Under the pieces are notes generated by a model. It saw only the letters and a list, made by a program, of their open reading frames with translations. It was not told the DNA's origin and made no database searches. A DNA stretch of 43,851 nt from an uncultured Lachnospiraceae bacterium (GTDB lineage Bacteria > Bacillota > Clostridia > Lachnospirales > Lachnospiraceae): assembly GCA_958402795.1 (NCBI GenBank), contig CATXUX010000031.1, forward strand, positions 1 to 43,851. The letters are read 5' to 3'. Position 1 is the stretch's first letter, and each line of letters starts with the position of its first letter. A program made the translations under genes and the position numbers. Below are positions 16,564 to 25,342 of this stretch, piece by piece.

Positions 16564-17466
16564 CTATACCAGAAGATTTACCACCAGTCCGGTGGCAAAA
16601 GAAAATATCATCACAAATGCGATATAAATCACAAAATTCTTAATTCCTAGGACGATTTTCAACGCTCCCAGGTTTGTGATCTTGGTGGACGGCCCGGTGA
16701 TCATAAATGCCGCCGCGCTGCCCATGCTCATCCCATCCATCAGCCATGCCTGCAAAAGGGGAATCGTACCCCCGCCGCAGGCATACAGCGGTACGCCGAT
16801 GGTCGCTGCCATCAGGACGCCGAACGCCTCATTGCCCCCGAAGAAGGCTGTTATCAGATCCTCCGGCACATAGCGCTGGAACACCGCTGACAGGAACACA
16901 CCGAACAGGAAGTAAAGACCGGTTGCCCGGATGTTCCGTCCGATATTCTTAACCAGACGCAGGAACAGATTCGGGTCGGTATCGTGATTATGCGGTTCCT
17001 CAAATCCATCAAAATTGAAAAATGGCTTTCCCTTGCAAAAGAAGTGAATCAGCAATCCTGCCACGATCCCGCAGATAAAGCAGGAAACGATACGGACTGC
17101 CAGTGCCGTTGTTCCAAGCGCCGTACTGTAAATAATCAGCTGCGGATTCAACAGAATGGAACACATCATGAAGGACGCCAGCCATTCATCCCGCATCCCG
17201 CTTTTGGAAAAAGAAGCCGCCAGCGGAATCGTGCCATACATACAAAGGGGAGAGGCAATCCCCAGGAGGCTTGCCGGTACAATTCCCACAAGCCCCATCC
17301 GGCTTTCGCTCATGGAGCGCATAAGGCCATGAATCTTGTCCTTCAGAAAAACCGAAACACAGGAGCCTAATACAATTCCCAGAACCCAGTACCAGAAAAT
17401 CTGCCGCAACTGTACATCAAAGTAGTACCAGAGATATACAAATTCCCGGTGCAGAGTCTCAATCAT
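16564..17466 (-). CDS. Predicted permease, ArsP_1/DUF318 family
   Basis: A 300-residue membrane protein with about eight helices. The conserved segments GIASPLCMYGTIPLAASFSK and PLYACGGGTIPLLQAWL, with ITGPSTKITNLGALKIVLG near the C-terminus, are typical of the DUF318/ArsP_1 permeases. Some members export organoarsenicals, but most have no known substrate. A hydrophilic His-containing loop (FEEPHNHDTDPN) lies near the middle. The ATG at 17466 overlaps the last eight bases of the DUF362 gene; a TTG at 17469 is an alternative. The overlap implies coupled translation with the lipoprotein upstream. Confidence 0.88.
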   Translation of the reverse strand: MIETLHREFVYLWYYFDVQLRQIFWYWVLGIVLGSCVSVFLKDKIHGLMRSMSESRMGLVGIVPASLLGIASPLCMYGTIPLAASFSKSGMRDEWLASFMMCSILLNPQLIIYSTALGTTALAVRIVSCFICGIVAGLLIHFFCKGKPFFNFDGFEEPHNHDTDPNLFLRLVKNIGRNIRATGLYFLFGVFLSAVFQRYVPEDLITAFFGGNEAFGVLMAATIGVPLYACGGGTIPLLQAWLMDGMSMGSAAAFMITGPSTKITNLGALKIVLGIKNFVIYIAFVMIFSFATGLVVNLLV

Positions 17467-18556
17467 CAATGCTCACCAACTGATAACTTCTGCTGCCAAG
17501 TCCGATTTCTTCTCCATGCTCCAGAACGTGAATGGCGTTGCGGGACTCCATTCTCTGAATCAGGGAAGCTGTATCATCCCGGGAGGCGTAGACCAGATCC
17601 ACACACGCCTGATCCAGCGCTACCGGGTCTGTGGAAGCCAGAATCCCCATGTCGTGCATATCCGGTTCCGCCGGATTTCCGTCGCAGTCACAGTCGATAG
17701 ACAGACGGTTCATCACACTGATATAAAGGATATTTCCGTCAAGGGCATCCACCACAGATTTTCCTGCCTCCGCCATACTCTCCGTAAAAGGATCCTGCTT
17801 GCCGCCCCAGGGACTGGTATGGCTTTCCCCTGCGGTATGGATCAGGCACTTCCCTTCCTGGGATCCAAGGCCAATGGAGATGTTCTTAATTGCGCCGCCG
17901 AATCCAGCCATGGCATGCCCCTTAAAGTGGGAAAGCACCAGATAACCGTCATATTCCGGAAAATGCGCGCCCACCAGATTCTCTGTAAGCTGCGTCCCGC
18001 CCTCTACCGGCAGGCTGACAGAGCCGTTCTCATCCAGCACAACGAAGTCGGCAATGTCTGTAAATCCATGATCCTCCGCCACCTGATAGTGCATGGCGGT
18101 GCTGGAACGCTGTCCGCCGTAAGCCGTATTATTTTCCACGATGGTTCCGTCCACCTGATGCACCAGATCGGCAATCAGATCCGGATCCAGATAGTTGCTC
18201 TCAGGCGGCTCCCCGGTAGAGAGCTTCACTGCGATGTTATCTCCCGTCAGTTCCACGCCGAGAGACGCATAAATATCCAGCATGGCCTGAGCGCTGATGT
18301 CTGAGGTATAGTAAACGACTGCATCGGAAGCCTCATCCCGATGCTCCAGGGAGGTCAGGGAAATCACCTCGCCGCCATTGGTTACAATACTTTCTCCCGG
18401 CACAGCCTCCTGCGCAGTCTGGGAGATTCCCGTCTGCTCCTGAGAAACATCCGAACTTTTGTTGCTGTTCGTACTGTTGCCGCAACCGGCTAAAGCAGAA
18501 GCTGCTAATGCAGTACCCAAAAGGAGACAAAGAACTCTGTTTTTTCGCTTCATCAT
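17459..18556 (-). CDS. DUF362-family lipoprotein
   Basis: A 365-residue lipoprotein. The signal (MMKRKNRVLCLLLGTALAAS, lipobox ALAGC) is followed by a Ser/Asn/Gln-rich linker and a DUF362 domain. The motif SHFKGHAMAGFGGAIKNISI is diagnostic. Many DUF362 proteins carry ferredoxin-type [4Fe-4S] motifs; here no CxxCxxC cluster is seen, only CDCDGNP and isolated cysteines. The ATG at 18556 has GGAGG five bases before it. It is the middle gene of a flavin reductase-DUF362-permease operon. Its location outside the membrane while its flavin reductase neighbour is cytoplasmic is curious. Function unknown. Confidence 0.85.
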   Translation of the reverse strand: MMKRKNRVLCLLLGTALAASALAGCGNSTNSNKSSDVSQEQTGISQTAQEAVPGESIVTNGGEVISLTSLEHRDEASDAVVYYTSDISAQAMLDIYASLGVELTGDNIAVKLSTGEPPESNYLDPDLIADLVHQVDGTIVENNTAYGGQRSSTAMHYQVAEDHGFTDIADFVVLDENGSVSLPVEGGTQLTENLVGAHFPEYDGYLVLSHFKGHAMAGFGGAIKNISIGLGSQEGKCLIHTAGESHTSPWGGKQDPFTESMAEAGKSVVDALDGNILYISVMNRLSIDCDCDGNPAEPDMHDMGILASTDPVALDQACVDLVYASRDDTASLIQRMESRNAIHVLEHGEEIGLGSRSYQLVSIDD

Positions 18557-18609
18557 AGATTCCTCCTTGTCATTCTGCCGAAAAGAATCGCTTCTGCCCG
18601 GCACGATTT

Positions 18610-19170
18610 TTACTTCAACTGCGCCCCGTCTTTGAACGCATTGCCAACCCGTTCGCCCAGCTTGTAGTAACCGTAATGCACCGTATCGTATGTAATGGGA
18701 CTGAACAAATCCAGACTGATCTCTCCGTCCTCGCCAAGTACCCGTTCATCCACGCTGACATTGACAATCCGCCCCAGATACTTGCTGTCATCGATCACTT
18801 TCATAAGCTCACATTCCAGCGTTACCGGAAGCTCATTGATAATCGGAGCGTTGACAAAGCTGCTTTTTGTCGTGGTAAAACCCGCTTTCTCCATTTTCTC
18901 CGGCTCCTTACTTCCGGATACAAGGCCCACATAATCGCAGGCAGGCACATGCTCCGCATCTGCCGCACTCACGGTGAAGGCTTTCGTTACCAGCAGATTT
19001 TCCGTGGTCTTATGATGAGAAAGATCAATGATGATCTCGTCCATGCCCACGATACTGCCCCATGCAGCATTCATGGCATTTGCCTTTCCGTTTTCATCAT
19101 AGGTTCCGATGATCAGAACCGGCTGCGGAAAAAGAAATGGTTTTGCTCCGAAATTTTTTCTTGTTGACAT
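18610..19170 (-). CDS. Flavin reductase-family protein (FMN-binding split barrel)
   Basis: A 186-residue protein with the flavin-reductase-like split-barrel pattern (KPFLFPQPVLIIGTYDENGK, AMNAAWGSIVG, LSHHKTTENL, DYVGLVSG). It would bind FMN and transfer electrons from NAD(P)H, or act as an electron carrier like the homologous flavoredoxins. It is closely related along its length to the protein at 31408-31965, so the pair are paralogues. A GGAGG site lies nine bases before the ATG. It is the first gene of the operon with DUF362 and the permease; a promoter with a palindrome lies just upstream. Confidence 0.9.
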   Translation of the reverse strand: MSTRKNFGAKPFLFPQPVLIIGTYDENGKANAMNAAWGSIVGMDEIIIDLSHHKTTENLLVTKAFTVSAADAEHVPACDYVGLVSGSKEPEKMEKAGFTTTKSSFVNAPIINELPVTLECELMKVIDDSKYLGRIVNVSVDERVLGEDGEISLDLFSPITYDTVHYGYYKLGERVGNAFKDGAQLK

Positions 19171-19238
19171 GATGTTGTCCTCCTTCGTTTTGCATTCTAT
19201 TTGTAGTAAAAGATTTTTCTATTTTCTTGCTTTCAAGT

Positions 19239-19273
19239 ACATTGTATAGGATAAGTCCAGAAAAGTACAATGT
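19239..19273 (-). promoter_or_regulatory. Promoter and operator of the flavin reductase-DUF362-permease operon
   Basis: Minus strand: -35 TTGTAC (19270-19265), 16 bases, -10 TATACA (19248-19243). A perfect 8-base inverted repeat, ACATTGTA (19239-19246) and TACAATGT (19266-19273), overlaps both hexamers. Binding there would block RNA polymerase, so a repressor site is likely. The cognate regulator is not obvious. Confidence 0.6.
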
Positions 19274-19322
19274 CGATTCGTCAATTCGCTATAATCTGTG
19301 TGCATACTGGACTAGAATTGAT

Positions 19323-19354
19323 AAAAAATCGAGACCTCATCGGAAGTCTCGATT
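19323..19354 (-). terminator. Rho-independent terminator after the OYE gene
   Basis: AATCGAGAC (19327-19335) pairs perfectly with GTCTCGATT (19346-19354). On the minus strand the stem is followed by a T-run. It lies just past the OYE stop at 19364. The same stem sequence, with one change, recurs at 36190-36217. Confidence 0.85.
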
Positions 19355-19363
19355 TTCAAACTG

Positions 19364-21337
19364 TCAAATAGAATGTGCTACTTCATATGCTTCCCAGACT
19401 GCGCTCATGATACTTCCAACCTGTCTGCCATCTCCGACCTGGTATATCTCTGGCACGTATTCCTCCAATTCTTCCTTCATGGATGGAAGTGGTCGGAACC
19501 CAACAGACATGATTACGGTATCCGCCTCTACGGTTTTACGCATTCCATCTTTGTCCTCCACAACTGCGCCTTGTTCATTAACCTCGACAATCCGATGTCC
19601 TTCCAGGATTTCTGCCTTGTAATGTTCAAAAGCGTCTTTGAGCATCTGCACATTCTGAATCGGGATTGGCGCGCCTGCAGATAGGATATGATCCAGTGCT
19701 TCCACAATGGTAACTTTCTTCCCTTCCTGAAGATATTCAAGCGCCATTTCACATCCAACCAAACCTCCGCCTACGATTACAACCTTATCGCCTATCGGTT
19801 TCTTCTCTGCAAGCGCTTCACTACAGGACATACATTTTTCCTGATCAATGCCTGGAATCCCGGGAATCACTGCATATGAGCCTGCTGCCAGTATCACTGC
19901 ATCTGCGCCAAGCTCCTTAATCTTGTCCGGAGTAGCCTCCTCCTGCATATGAATATCAACAGGAAGTTTTTTTATCTCTGCCTGATACCATTCGTTCAAT
20001 CTCTGAACCTCTTTCTTAAAAGCATGCTTGCCCGCTGGAATCAGATTTCCTCCCAGCCTGTCAGATTTCTCAAAAAGAACAACTTCATGGCCACGGATCG
20101 CGCATGTCCGTGCGGCTTCCATTCCTGCAACACCACCTCCGACAATGACAATCTTTTTCTTTGTTAATGCAGGAACTGCACGGTAAGTGATTCCTCTTCC
20201 CATCTCCGGATTTACTGCACAGCATACGTTTCCCACTGTCAGATATCTGTGGATACATCCCTGATTACAAGCAAGGCACGGACGAATCTGTTCCTCCTTT
20301 TCCTGAAGGACTTTGATTGCATAGTCTGGATCTGCGATGGATGGTCTGCCGATGACCACTGCATCCATTCTGCCGTCTGCGATTGCCTGTTCTGCCAGTT
20401 CCGGCACATCCATTCTGCTGCCTACCAAAACCGGAATAGACACTGCTTTTTTCACTGCATCTACAAGTTCCAGCATATATCCGCTCTTTAAATAGGACGG
20501 TGGGCACGCGTAATAATATGCATCCAAATTACCGCTATCCACACTAAGCGCATCATATCCATACTGTTCCAGCAGTTTCGCAATTTCGACACTTTCTTCC
20601 AGCGTTCTTCCTACTTCTTCCTCTCCAGTATAAGATCCCTGGTCAAAGCCTTTCATAAACTGGCGAAGGCTGAGACGAATCGTAACCGGAAAATCTTTTC
20701 CGCACTCTGCTTTTACGCGTTCTACAATCTCACGGGTAACACGTAGACGGTTCTCCAGCGACCCACCATATTCATCTGTCCTTCGGTTCGTAATACTCAT
20801 AGCAAACTGATCCAAAAGATGTCCCCAGTGAAGTGCATGAACATCAACTCCTGCAAACCCCGCCTGTTTTGCAACAACCGCAGACTGCACAAAGAGATCG
20901 ATCTTCGTCTGAATTTGCTCTTTTGTAAGCGCAGGTGAAGTCATATTCGGATTTAACCAAACCGGAAGTTCCGATGGGGCGTGCATTCCCGGAATATTCC
21001 TTCCAAGTCCGAAGCACAGTTGCAGAAACATCTTAGCACCATATGCGGAGATTCTTGCATTCAGTTCCTGTCCTGCAGTAATATACGCTCCTGGATTTTT
21101 CAGAATCGTCTTCGGATTGTGGTCTACTACATCATCAATCTGCTGTCCGCCAGAGTACAGAAGAGCAAATCCTCCTTGCGCCCGACGCACGAAATAATCA
21201 ATTCCATTCTCATTGAATTCCCCATCCGGTCCTAAAAACGTAGGACCAGTATCCATTGGTGCCATAACGAAACGGTTTTTAATCGTCACACTTCCAATCT
21301 TAAGAGGTTTGTTTAAATTAGGATATTTTTTTGCCAT
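19364..21337 (-). CDS. NADH:flavin oxidoreductase, OYE/2,4-dienoyl-CoA reductase type
   Basis: A 657-residue flavoenzyme with an FMN-binding TIM barrel (about 1-345), a [4Fe-4S] motif (C354, C357, C361 and C372 or C373) and a C-terminal FAD/NAD domain with two GxGxxG folds (IVIVGGGVAGMEAAR near 396 and VVIVGGGLVGCEMALEY). This is the architecture of FadH, BaiCD/BaiH and 2-enoate reductases, which reduce activated C=C bonds. The active-site stretch reads HALHWGHLLDQF: the tyrosine usual at this site (Y192 in the other OYE here) is His173. It follows the GH3 gene by 27 bases and is probably in its operon. A C=C reduction of a released aglycone is an inference. Confidence 0.93.
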   Translation of the reverse strand: MAKKYPNLNKPLKIGSVTIKNRFVMAPMDTGPTFLGPDGEFNENGIDYFVRRAQGGFALLYSGGQQIDDVVDHNPKTILKNPGAYITAGQELNARISAYGAKMFLQLCFGLGRNIPGMHAPSELPVWLNPNMTSPALTKEQIQTKIDLFVQSAVVAKQAGFAGVDVHALHWGHLLDQFAMSITNRRTDEYGGSLENRLRVTREIVERVKAECGKDFPVTIRLSLRQFMKGFDQGSYTGEEEVGRTLEESVEIAKLLEQYGYDALSVDSGNLDAYYYACPPSYLKSGYMLELVDAVKKAVSIPVLVGSRMDVPELAEQAIADGRMDAVVIGRPSIADPDYAIKVLQEKEEQIRPCLACNQGCIHRYLTVGNVCCAVNPEMGRGITYRAVPALTKKKIVIVGGGVAGMEAARTCAIRGHEVVLFEKSDRLGGNLIPAGKHAFKKEVQRLNEWYQAEIKKLPVDIHMQEEATPDKIKELGADAVILAAGSYAVIPGIPGIDQEKCMSCSEALAEKKPIGDKVVIVGGGLVGCEMALEYLQEGKKVTIVEALDHILSAGAPIPIQNVQMLKDAFEHYKAEILEGHRIVEVNEQGAVVEDKDGMRKTVEADTVIMSVGFRPLPSMKEELEEYVPEIYQVGDGRQVGSIMSAVWEAYEVAHSI

Positions 21338-21364
21338 TGTAAATTCCTCTTTCCATAATTTCTG

Positions 21365-24253
21365 TTATTCTTCTTTTACAGTTTCACTTTTTACAGCATT
21401 CTTTTTCCGTTTCTGATAACCTTTGCGCACAATAAAGAACTCGAATGCAAGCAGAAGAACTGCAATCACAATATCCGCTGTAATCATAATGATCTGCCAT
21501 GTCATCAGACCTGAGGACAGATTTTCTTCCTCGAATCCTCTGCTGTTGACTGCTGTATAAAGGACATCATGACACGCCTCTCTCATGTGACGTACCGTTG
21601 TCGGATTGTCTGTATTTTTGATGTAATTTGTATTCACATCTCTGTTGATCAGGCAGGTGGAACCGCCGTTATAAATCGCACGCTCTGCATCCATATAACC
21701 AAAGTCTGCAAAGTAGTCCGTCAGTACAGAGCCTCTGAATCCCCACTCATTTCTGAGTACATTGATCAGCAGCGGACTGCATGCGCCTGCCCAGCAGTTA
21801 CCAATGTAGTTGTAGGAGGACATGACTGCTGTCGCAGCTCCATCTTTTACACACATCTCAAACGGCTTCAGATAAATCTCACGAATCGCCTGTTCGTCAG
21901 CCCATACGCACAGCATTTCCCAGCGGTTTGTTTCCTGGTCATTCAATGCAAAATGCTTTATATAGGCATATACTCCCTGGCTCCACGCCCCGGATACAGC
22001 GTTTACCGCACATTTTCCGGAAAGGAAGGCGTCTTCGGAATAATACTCAAAGTTACGTCCTGCAAAGGCGGAGCGGTGAATATTCATCGCCGGGGCATAC
22101 CATCCGGATACATTCATATCGTCAGCCATAAGTCCGATATTTTCACCAAAGGCATACGCCAAATCTTCATTCCAGCAGTTTGCGAGCATAACCCCTGCCG
22201 GGAATCCGATAGAGCCAACGCCGGTAAAATTATTGTTCAGTGCTGCCGGTCCGTCACAGTCTATAGTTGCCATCTTGTCAATACTTTTCGCCGGAGCTGT
22301 CTGATAACCGCCCAGGGCAATCATTTCTACCATTTCGTCAATGGTCAGATTGTCAAGAAGAGTTTCCCACTTTTCATCGTCGTAATCTGCTCCCCGCAGA
22401 TCCAGGATCGAAATGTCATTATCCGCCCCGGTAACAGGCATTTCTGCATCCGGGTCTTCCTCCGGTTCAAAATTGGAATTGTTAACAAATCCGGCTTTGT
22501 CTTTCTCCGGCATACTGTAGGTTGCCGGTGCAGCCACCGCTTCCTCATAGTTTTCAAATCCGTTTTCCCTTGACAGGTAGGTCAGCTCGCCTTTCGCAAA
22601 GTCAAACTGATTCTGCGCTGCCACCAGATCTGTACTTCTTGCATTGTTTTCATCGTAGACAACCGTGCTTTCCACTTCATATGTCTGAGCGTCAAGGATC
22701 GTATGGGAATCTGAATTTATGGAGATCACATATTCTCCCTCTTCCAGTACATAGCAGCCGTTCTCCTTGTTATCATAGGACGCCATATCCTCTGCGCGAA
22801 GGGAAATGCTTAATGTCTGGGACTCGCCCGGCTCCAGCATATCTGTCTTATCATATGCGATCAGATTTGCAGACGCTTTTTCAATTCCCCCGTTGGTGTA
22901 AGGTGGATTATAGTAAACCTCCACAACGTCTTTTCCTGCAGCATCGCCTGTATTTGTAACGGTCACATCAAAGCGGATATTTCCGTCCTCATCCGCAGTC
23001 ATCACACCCATTTCCTGTGTAAAGCTTGTATAGCTGAGACCATAACCGAACGGATACTGGACAAGATCTTCATACTCGATCAGTCCTTCCTCTGCCGCTG
23101 TTTCATAGAATTTATATCCAATGTAGATTCCGTCTGTATAATTTACAAAATGAGGCAGTGCGCCCGGAACATACGGATCGCTTTCGGAAATCATAAATTC
23201 ATCCATATTGTCATACTCATAATCTCCAAAGTTGTTCCAGCTGGGAGTCGCCGTCAGATCTCTTACGAAAGTATCTGCCGTCTTTGCAGACGGATTTATC
23301 TCGCCTGAAAGAATTTCTCCCAGAGCATTAAAACCGTTTTGCCCGGTGCCTGGAACCCAGAGTACGCTCTTAATCTGCTCATATTCATCTGCAATCTGCA
23401 GTTCCATTGTATTTGCACCGTTGTATACCAGAATGACGTTGTCAAAGTTCTCGCATACAAGATCAATCATGTTGCGTTCGCTCTGGCTTGGTTCCAGATA
23501 ATGGGTTCCTTCCGGAAAATCCTCATAATCTTCTGAATTGTTGTTGTATGTAACGTCCGTCAATGTTCTTGGCAGATCTGTCTGCTCACCGCCTGCACGG
23601 GTAAGAACAATCACTGCATTTTCAGAGAATTCCCTGGCATTTTCCATCATCTCATCAGGATAGGTTTCTGCCGGCGGCTCCGGAAGTGTCCAGTCCTGTG
23701 CGAACATTCCGATTTCCGGCCGCGCTTCCGCATATTCCCTGTAAAAGTCAGAAATCTCCGTGTTTGTGGTAAATCCTGCATTAGAGAGTCCCTCCAGCAG
23801 GTCTACAATATGGTAGCTGTCATTAAGGGCTCCCGAGCCGGTTCCGCCGTAACATGGCGCTGTAGATGCCCATCCGAACACATTCAGGTTCTTATGATCT
23901 GCCAGCGGAAGAAGCTGATCATCATTCTTCAGCAAAACAATCCCCTCTTCAGCAATCTGCTGCGCCAGTTCCTCCGCCCCAGCGATACTTTCTTCCGTAA
24001 GCGTGCCCTCACCGGATGCCAGCGACAATATGGTGTACATGGGACCGGTACAGATTAAATTTACGACAATGGCGATTCCCACGATCATGGCAACAAACGC
24101 CTGTGTACGCACCACATATTTCTTATGTGCGGCAAGTTTCATGCAGGCAATCATCAAAATAACTGCCACAGCAATAATTGCACCAATTGCGATTAGGTAT
24201 CCTCTGATCTGCGTGAGCGTGCTTATCACATCACTCCAGTTTAATTCCAGCAT
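21365..24253 (-). CDS. Membrane-anchored GH3 beta-glucosidase-like enzyme with swapped domain order
   Basis: A 962-residue protein. Two membrane helices lie at about 18-40 and 52-72. Then comes the GH3 C-terminal-type domain (AEEGIVLLKNDDQLLPLAD, near 101), a fibronectin-III-like stretch (near 435-530), and only then the GH3 N-terminal-type barrel (DGPAALNNNFTGVGSIGFPA, KHFALNDQETNR). The nucleophile is probably D846 (SVLTDYFADFG). A third helix (about 919-942) and a basic tail end the protein. This reversed order is known in some GH3 enzymes, such as that of Ruminococcus albus; the membrane helices at both ends are less usual. Helix count suggests the catalytic part is outside the cell. It lies between an aldo/keto reductase and the OYE gene. 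Confidence 0.92.
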   Translation of the reverse strand: MLELNWSDVISTLTQIRGYLIAIGAIIAVAVILMIACMKLAAHKKYVVRTQAFVAMIVGIAIVVNLICTGPMYTILSLASGEGTLTEESIAGAEELAQQIAEEGIVLLKNDDQLLPLADHKNLNVFGWASTAPCYGGTGSGALNDSYHIVDLLEGLSNAGFTTNTEISDFYREYAEARPEIGMFAQDWTLPEPPAETYPDEMMENAREFSENAVIVLTRAGGEQTDLPRTLTDVTYNNNSEDYEDFPEGTHYLEPSQSERNMIDLVCENFDNVILVYNGANTMELQIADEYEQIKSVLWVPGTGQNGFNALGEILSGEINPSAKTADTFVRDLTATPSWNNFGDYEYDNMDEFMISESDPYVPGALPHFVNYTDGIYIGYKFYETAAEEGLIEYEDLVQYPFGYGLSYTSFTQEMGVMTADEDGNIRFDVTVTNTGDAAGKDVVEVYYNPPYTNGGIEKASANLIAYDKTDMLEPGESQTLSISLRAEDMASYDNKENGCYVLEEGEYVISINSDSHTILDAQTYEVESTVVYDENNARSTDLVAAQNQFDFAKGELTYLSRENGFENYEEAVAAPATYSMPEKDKAGFVNNSNFEPEEDPDAEMPVTGADNDISILDLRGADYDDEKWETLLDNLTIDEMVEMIALGGYQTAPAKSIDKMATIDCDGPAALNNNFTGVGSIGFPAGVMLANCWNEDLAYAFGENIGLMADDMNVSGWYAPAMNIHRSAFAGRNFEYYSEDAFLSGKCAVNAVSGAWSQGVYAYIKHFALNDQETNRWEMLCVWADEQAIREIYLKPFEMCVKDGAATAVMSSYNYIGNCWAGACSPLLINVLRNEWGFRGSVLTDYFADFGYMDAERAIYNGGSTCLINRDVNTNYIKNTDNPTTVRHMREACHDVLYTAVNSRGFEEENLSSGLMTWQIIMITADIVIAVLLLAFEFFIVRKGYQKRKKNAVKSETVKEE

Positions 24254-24320
24254 TTCTTTTTCTCCCTTTCTCTGTTTTGCGAAATAAACGGCCGTTTCAT
24301 TTCTTTATACTTCAAGTGCT

Positions 24321-25208
24321 TTACCAGTTTTTCTTTTCCTTGCTGCTGTCGTGCTGGCTCTTGCGTTCCTCCACCATCTTGACGAACCATTCCACCATGT
24401 TCGGATCATAGTGGGAGAAGAAAGAACTGTTTTTCGTATCCAGTCCTGCAATGGCACTCATATCCTCAGCTGTCAGGACAAAATCGAATACATTCAGATT
24501 CTGGATCATTCTTTCTTTATGTGTAGACTTCGGAAGCACGATCACGCCTCTCTGGATGTTCCAGCGGAGCATCACCTGCGCGGCAGTCTTTCCATATTTT
24601 TCACCGATCTGTTTTAATACCTCGTTGTCAAAAAGGCCTCCGCGACCTTCGCCAAAGGGTGCCCAGGCTTCATGGGCAACATGATATTTCTCCATCCACT
24701 CATGGTCTTCTTTGCGCTGGTTCAGCACATGGGTTTCAATCTGGTTGACCATCGGCGGGATACGGGTAAATGAAGCAAGATCCACCAGGCGGTCCGGATA
24801 GAAGTTGGAAACGCCAATTGCACGCAGTTTCCCTTCGTCATACAGATCTTCCAGTGCGCGGTATGCGCCATAGTAATCGTTGAAAGGCTGATGAAGCAGC
24901 AGCAGATCCAGATAGTCTGTTTGGAGCTTCCGCAGGGATTCTTCCACGGATTTTCTGGTTTCCTCATATCCGTAATGCTCTACCCACACCTTGGAGGTAA
25001 GGAAGATTTCTTCCCGCGCAATACCGCTCTTTTTCATGGCAGAGCCAACTTCTTCCTCGTTGAAATAGGACTGTGCGGTATCAATGCTCCGGTATCCCAC
25101 TTCCAGTGCATCCAGCACGCACCGCTCACATTCATCTTTGGTTACCTGATAAACACCGTATCCGAAAATCGGCATTTTTACTCCGTTTGATAAGGTTACA
25201 TATTCCAT
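24321..25208 (-). CDS. Aldo/keto reductase (AKR5-like)
   Basis: A 295-residue aldo/keto reductase. The tetrad is D43, Y48, K73 and H106 (SIDTAQSYFNEEEVG, LTSKVWVEHYG, LLLLHQPFN). The NADPH-binding end is present (VLPKSTHKERMIQNL). The C-terminal tail is extended and highly charged (KKMVEERKSQHDSSKEKKNW region). GAGG lies eight bases before the ATG. The GH3 gene starts 67 bases downstream with no terminator between them, so AKR-GH3-OYE may form one operon. It is related to the next aldo/keto reductase (25343-26188) and shares its MEYVTLxNGVK start. Confidence 0.93.
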   Translation of the reverse strand: MEYVTLSNGVKMPIFGYGVYQVTKDECERCVLDALEVGYRSIDTAQSYFNEEEVGSAMKKSGIAREEIFLTSKVWVEHYGYEETRKSVEESLRKLQTDYLDLLLLHQPFNDYYGAYRALEDLYDEGKLRAIGVSNFYPDRLVDLASFTRIPPMVNQIETHVLNQRKEDHEWMEKYHVAHEAWAPFGEGRGGLFDNEVLKQIGEKYGKTAAQVMLRWNIQRGVIVLPKSTHKERMIQNLNVFDFVLTAEDMSAIAGLDTKNSSFFSHYDPNMVEWFVKMVEERKSQHDSSKEKKNW

Positions 25209-25274
25209 AATGATTCCTCCATATTTTTATATTGAGTATATCCGTTTTTGGCAGCTTATCCTCTACTTCAAACA

Positions 25275-25325
25275 CAAAAAATGAGAACACAGCCAGAATT
25301 GGGCAGCTTGGATTCTTTTCTCATT
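25275..25325 (-). terminator. Possible terminator between two aldo/keto reductase genes
   Basis: AATGAGAA (25280-25287) pairs with TTCTCATT (25318-25325) around a 30-base loop. On the minus strand the stem runs into a T-rich stretch. It follows the stop of the gene at 25343. The long loop makes it a moderate candidate only. Confidence 0.5.
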
Positions 25326-25342
25326 GCCAATACTCCAATCTT

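Noticed and set aside
21569..22573. Plus-strand open frame of 334 codons over the GH3 gene
   Set aside because: It lies inside GH3 coding sequence with conserved catalytic motifs on the other strand and shows no domain.
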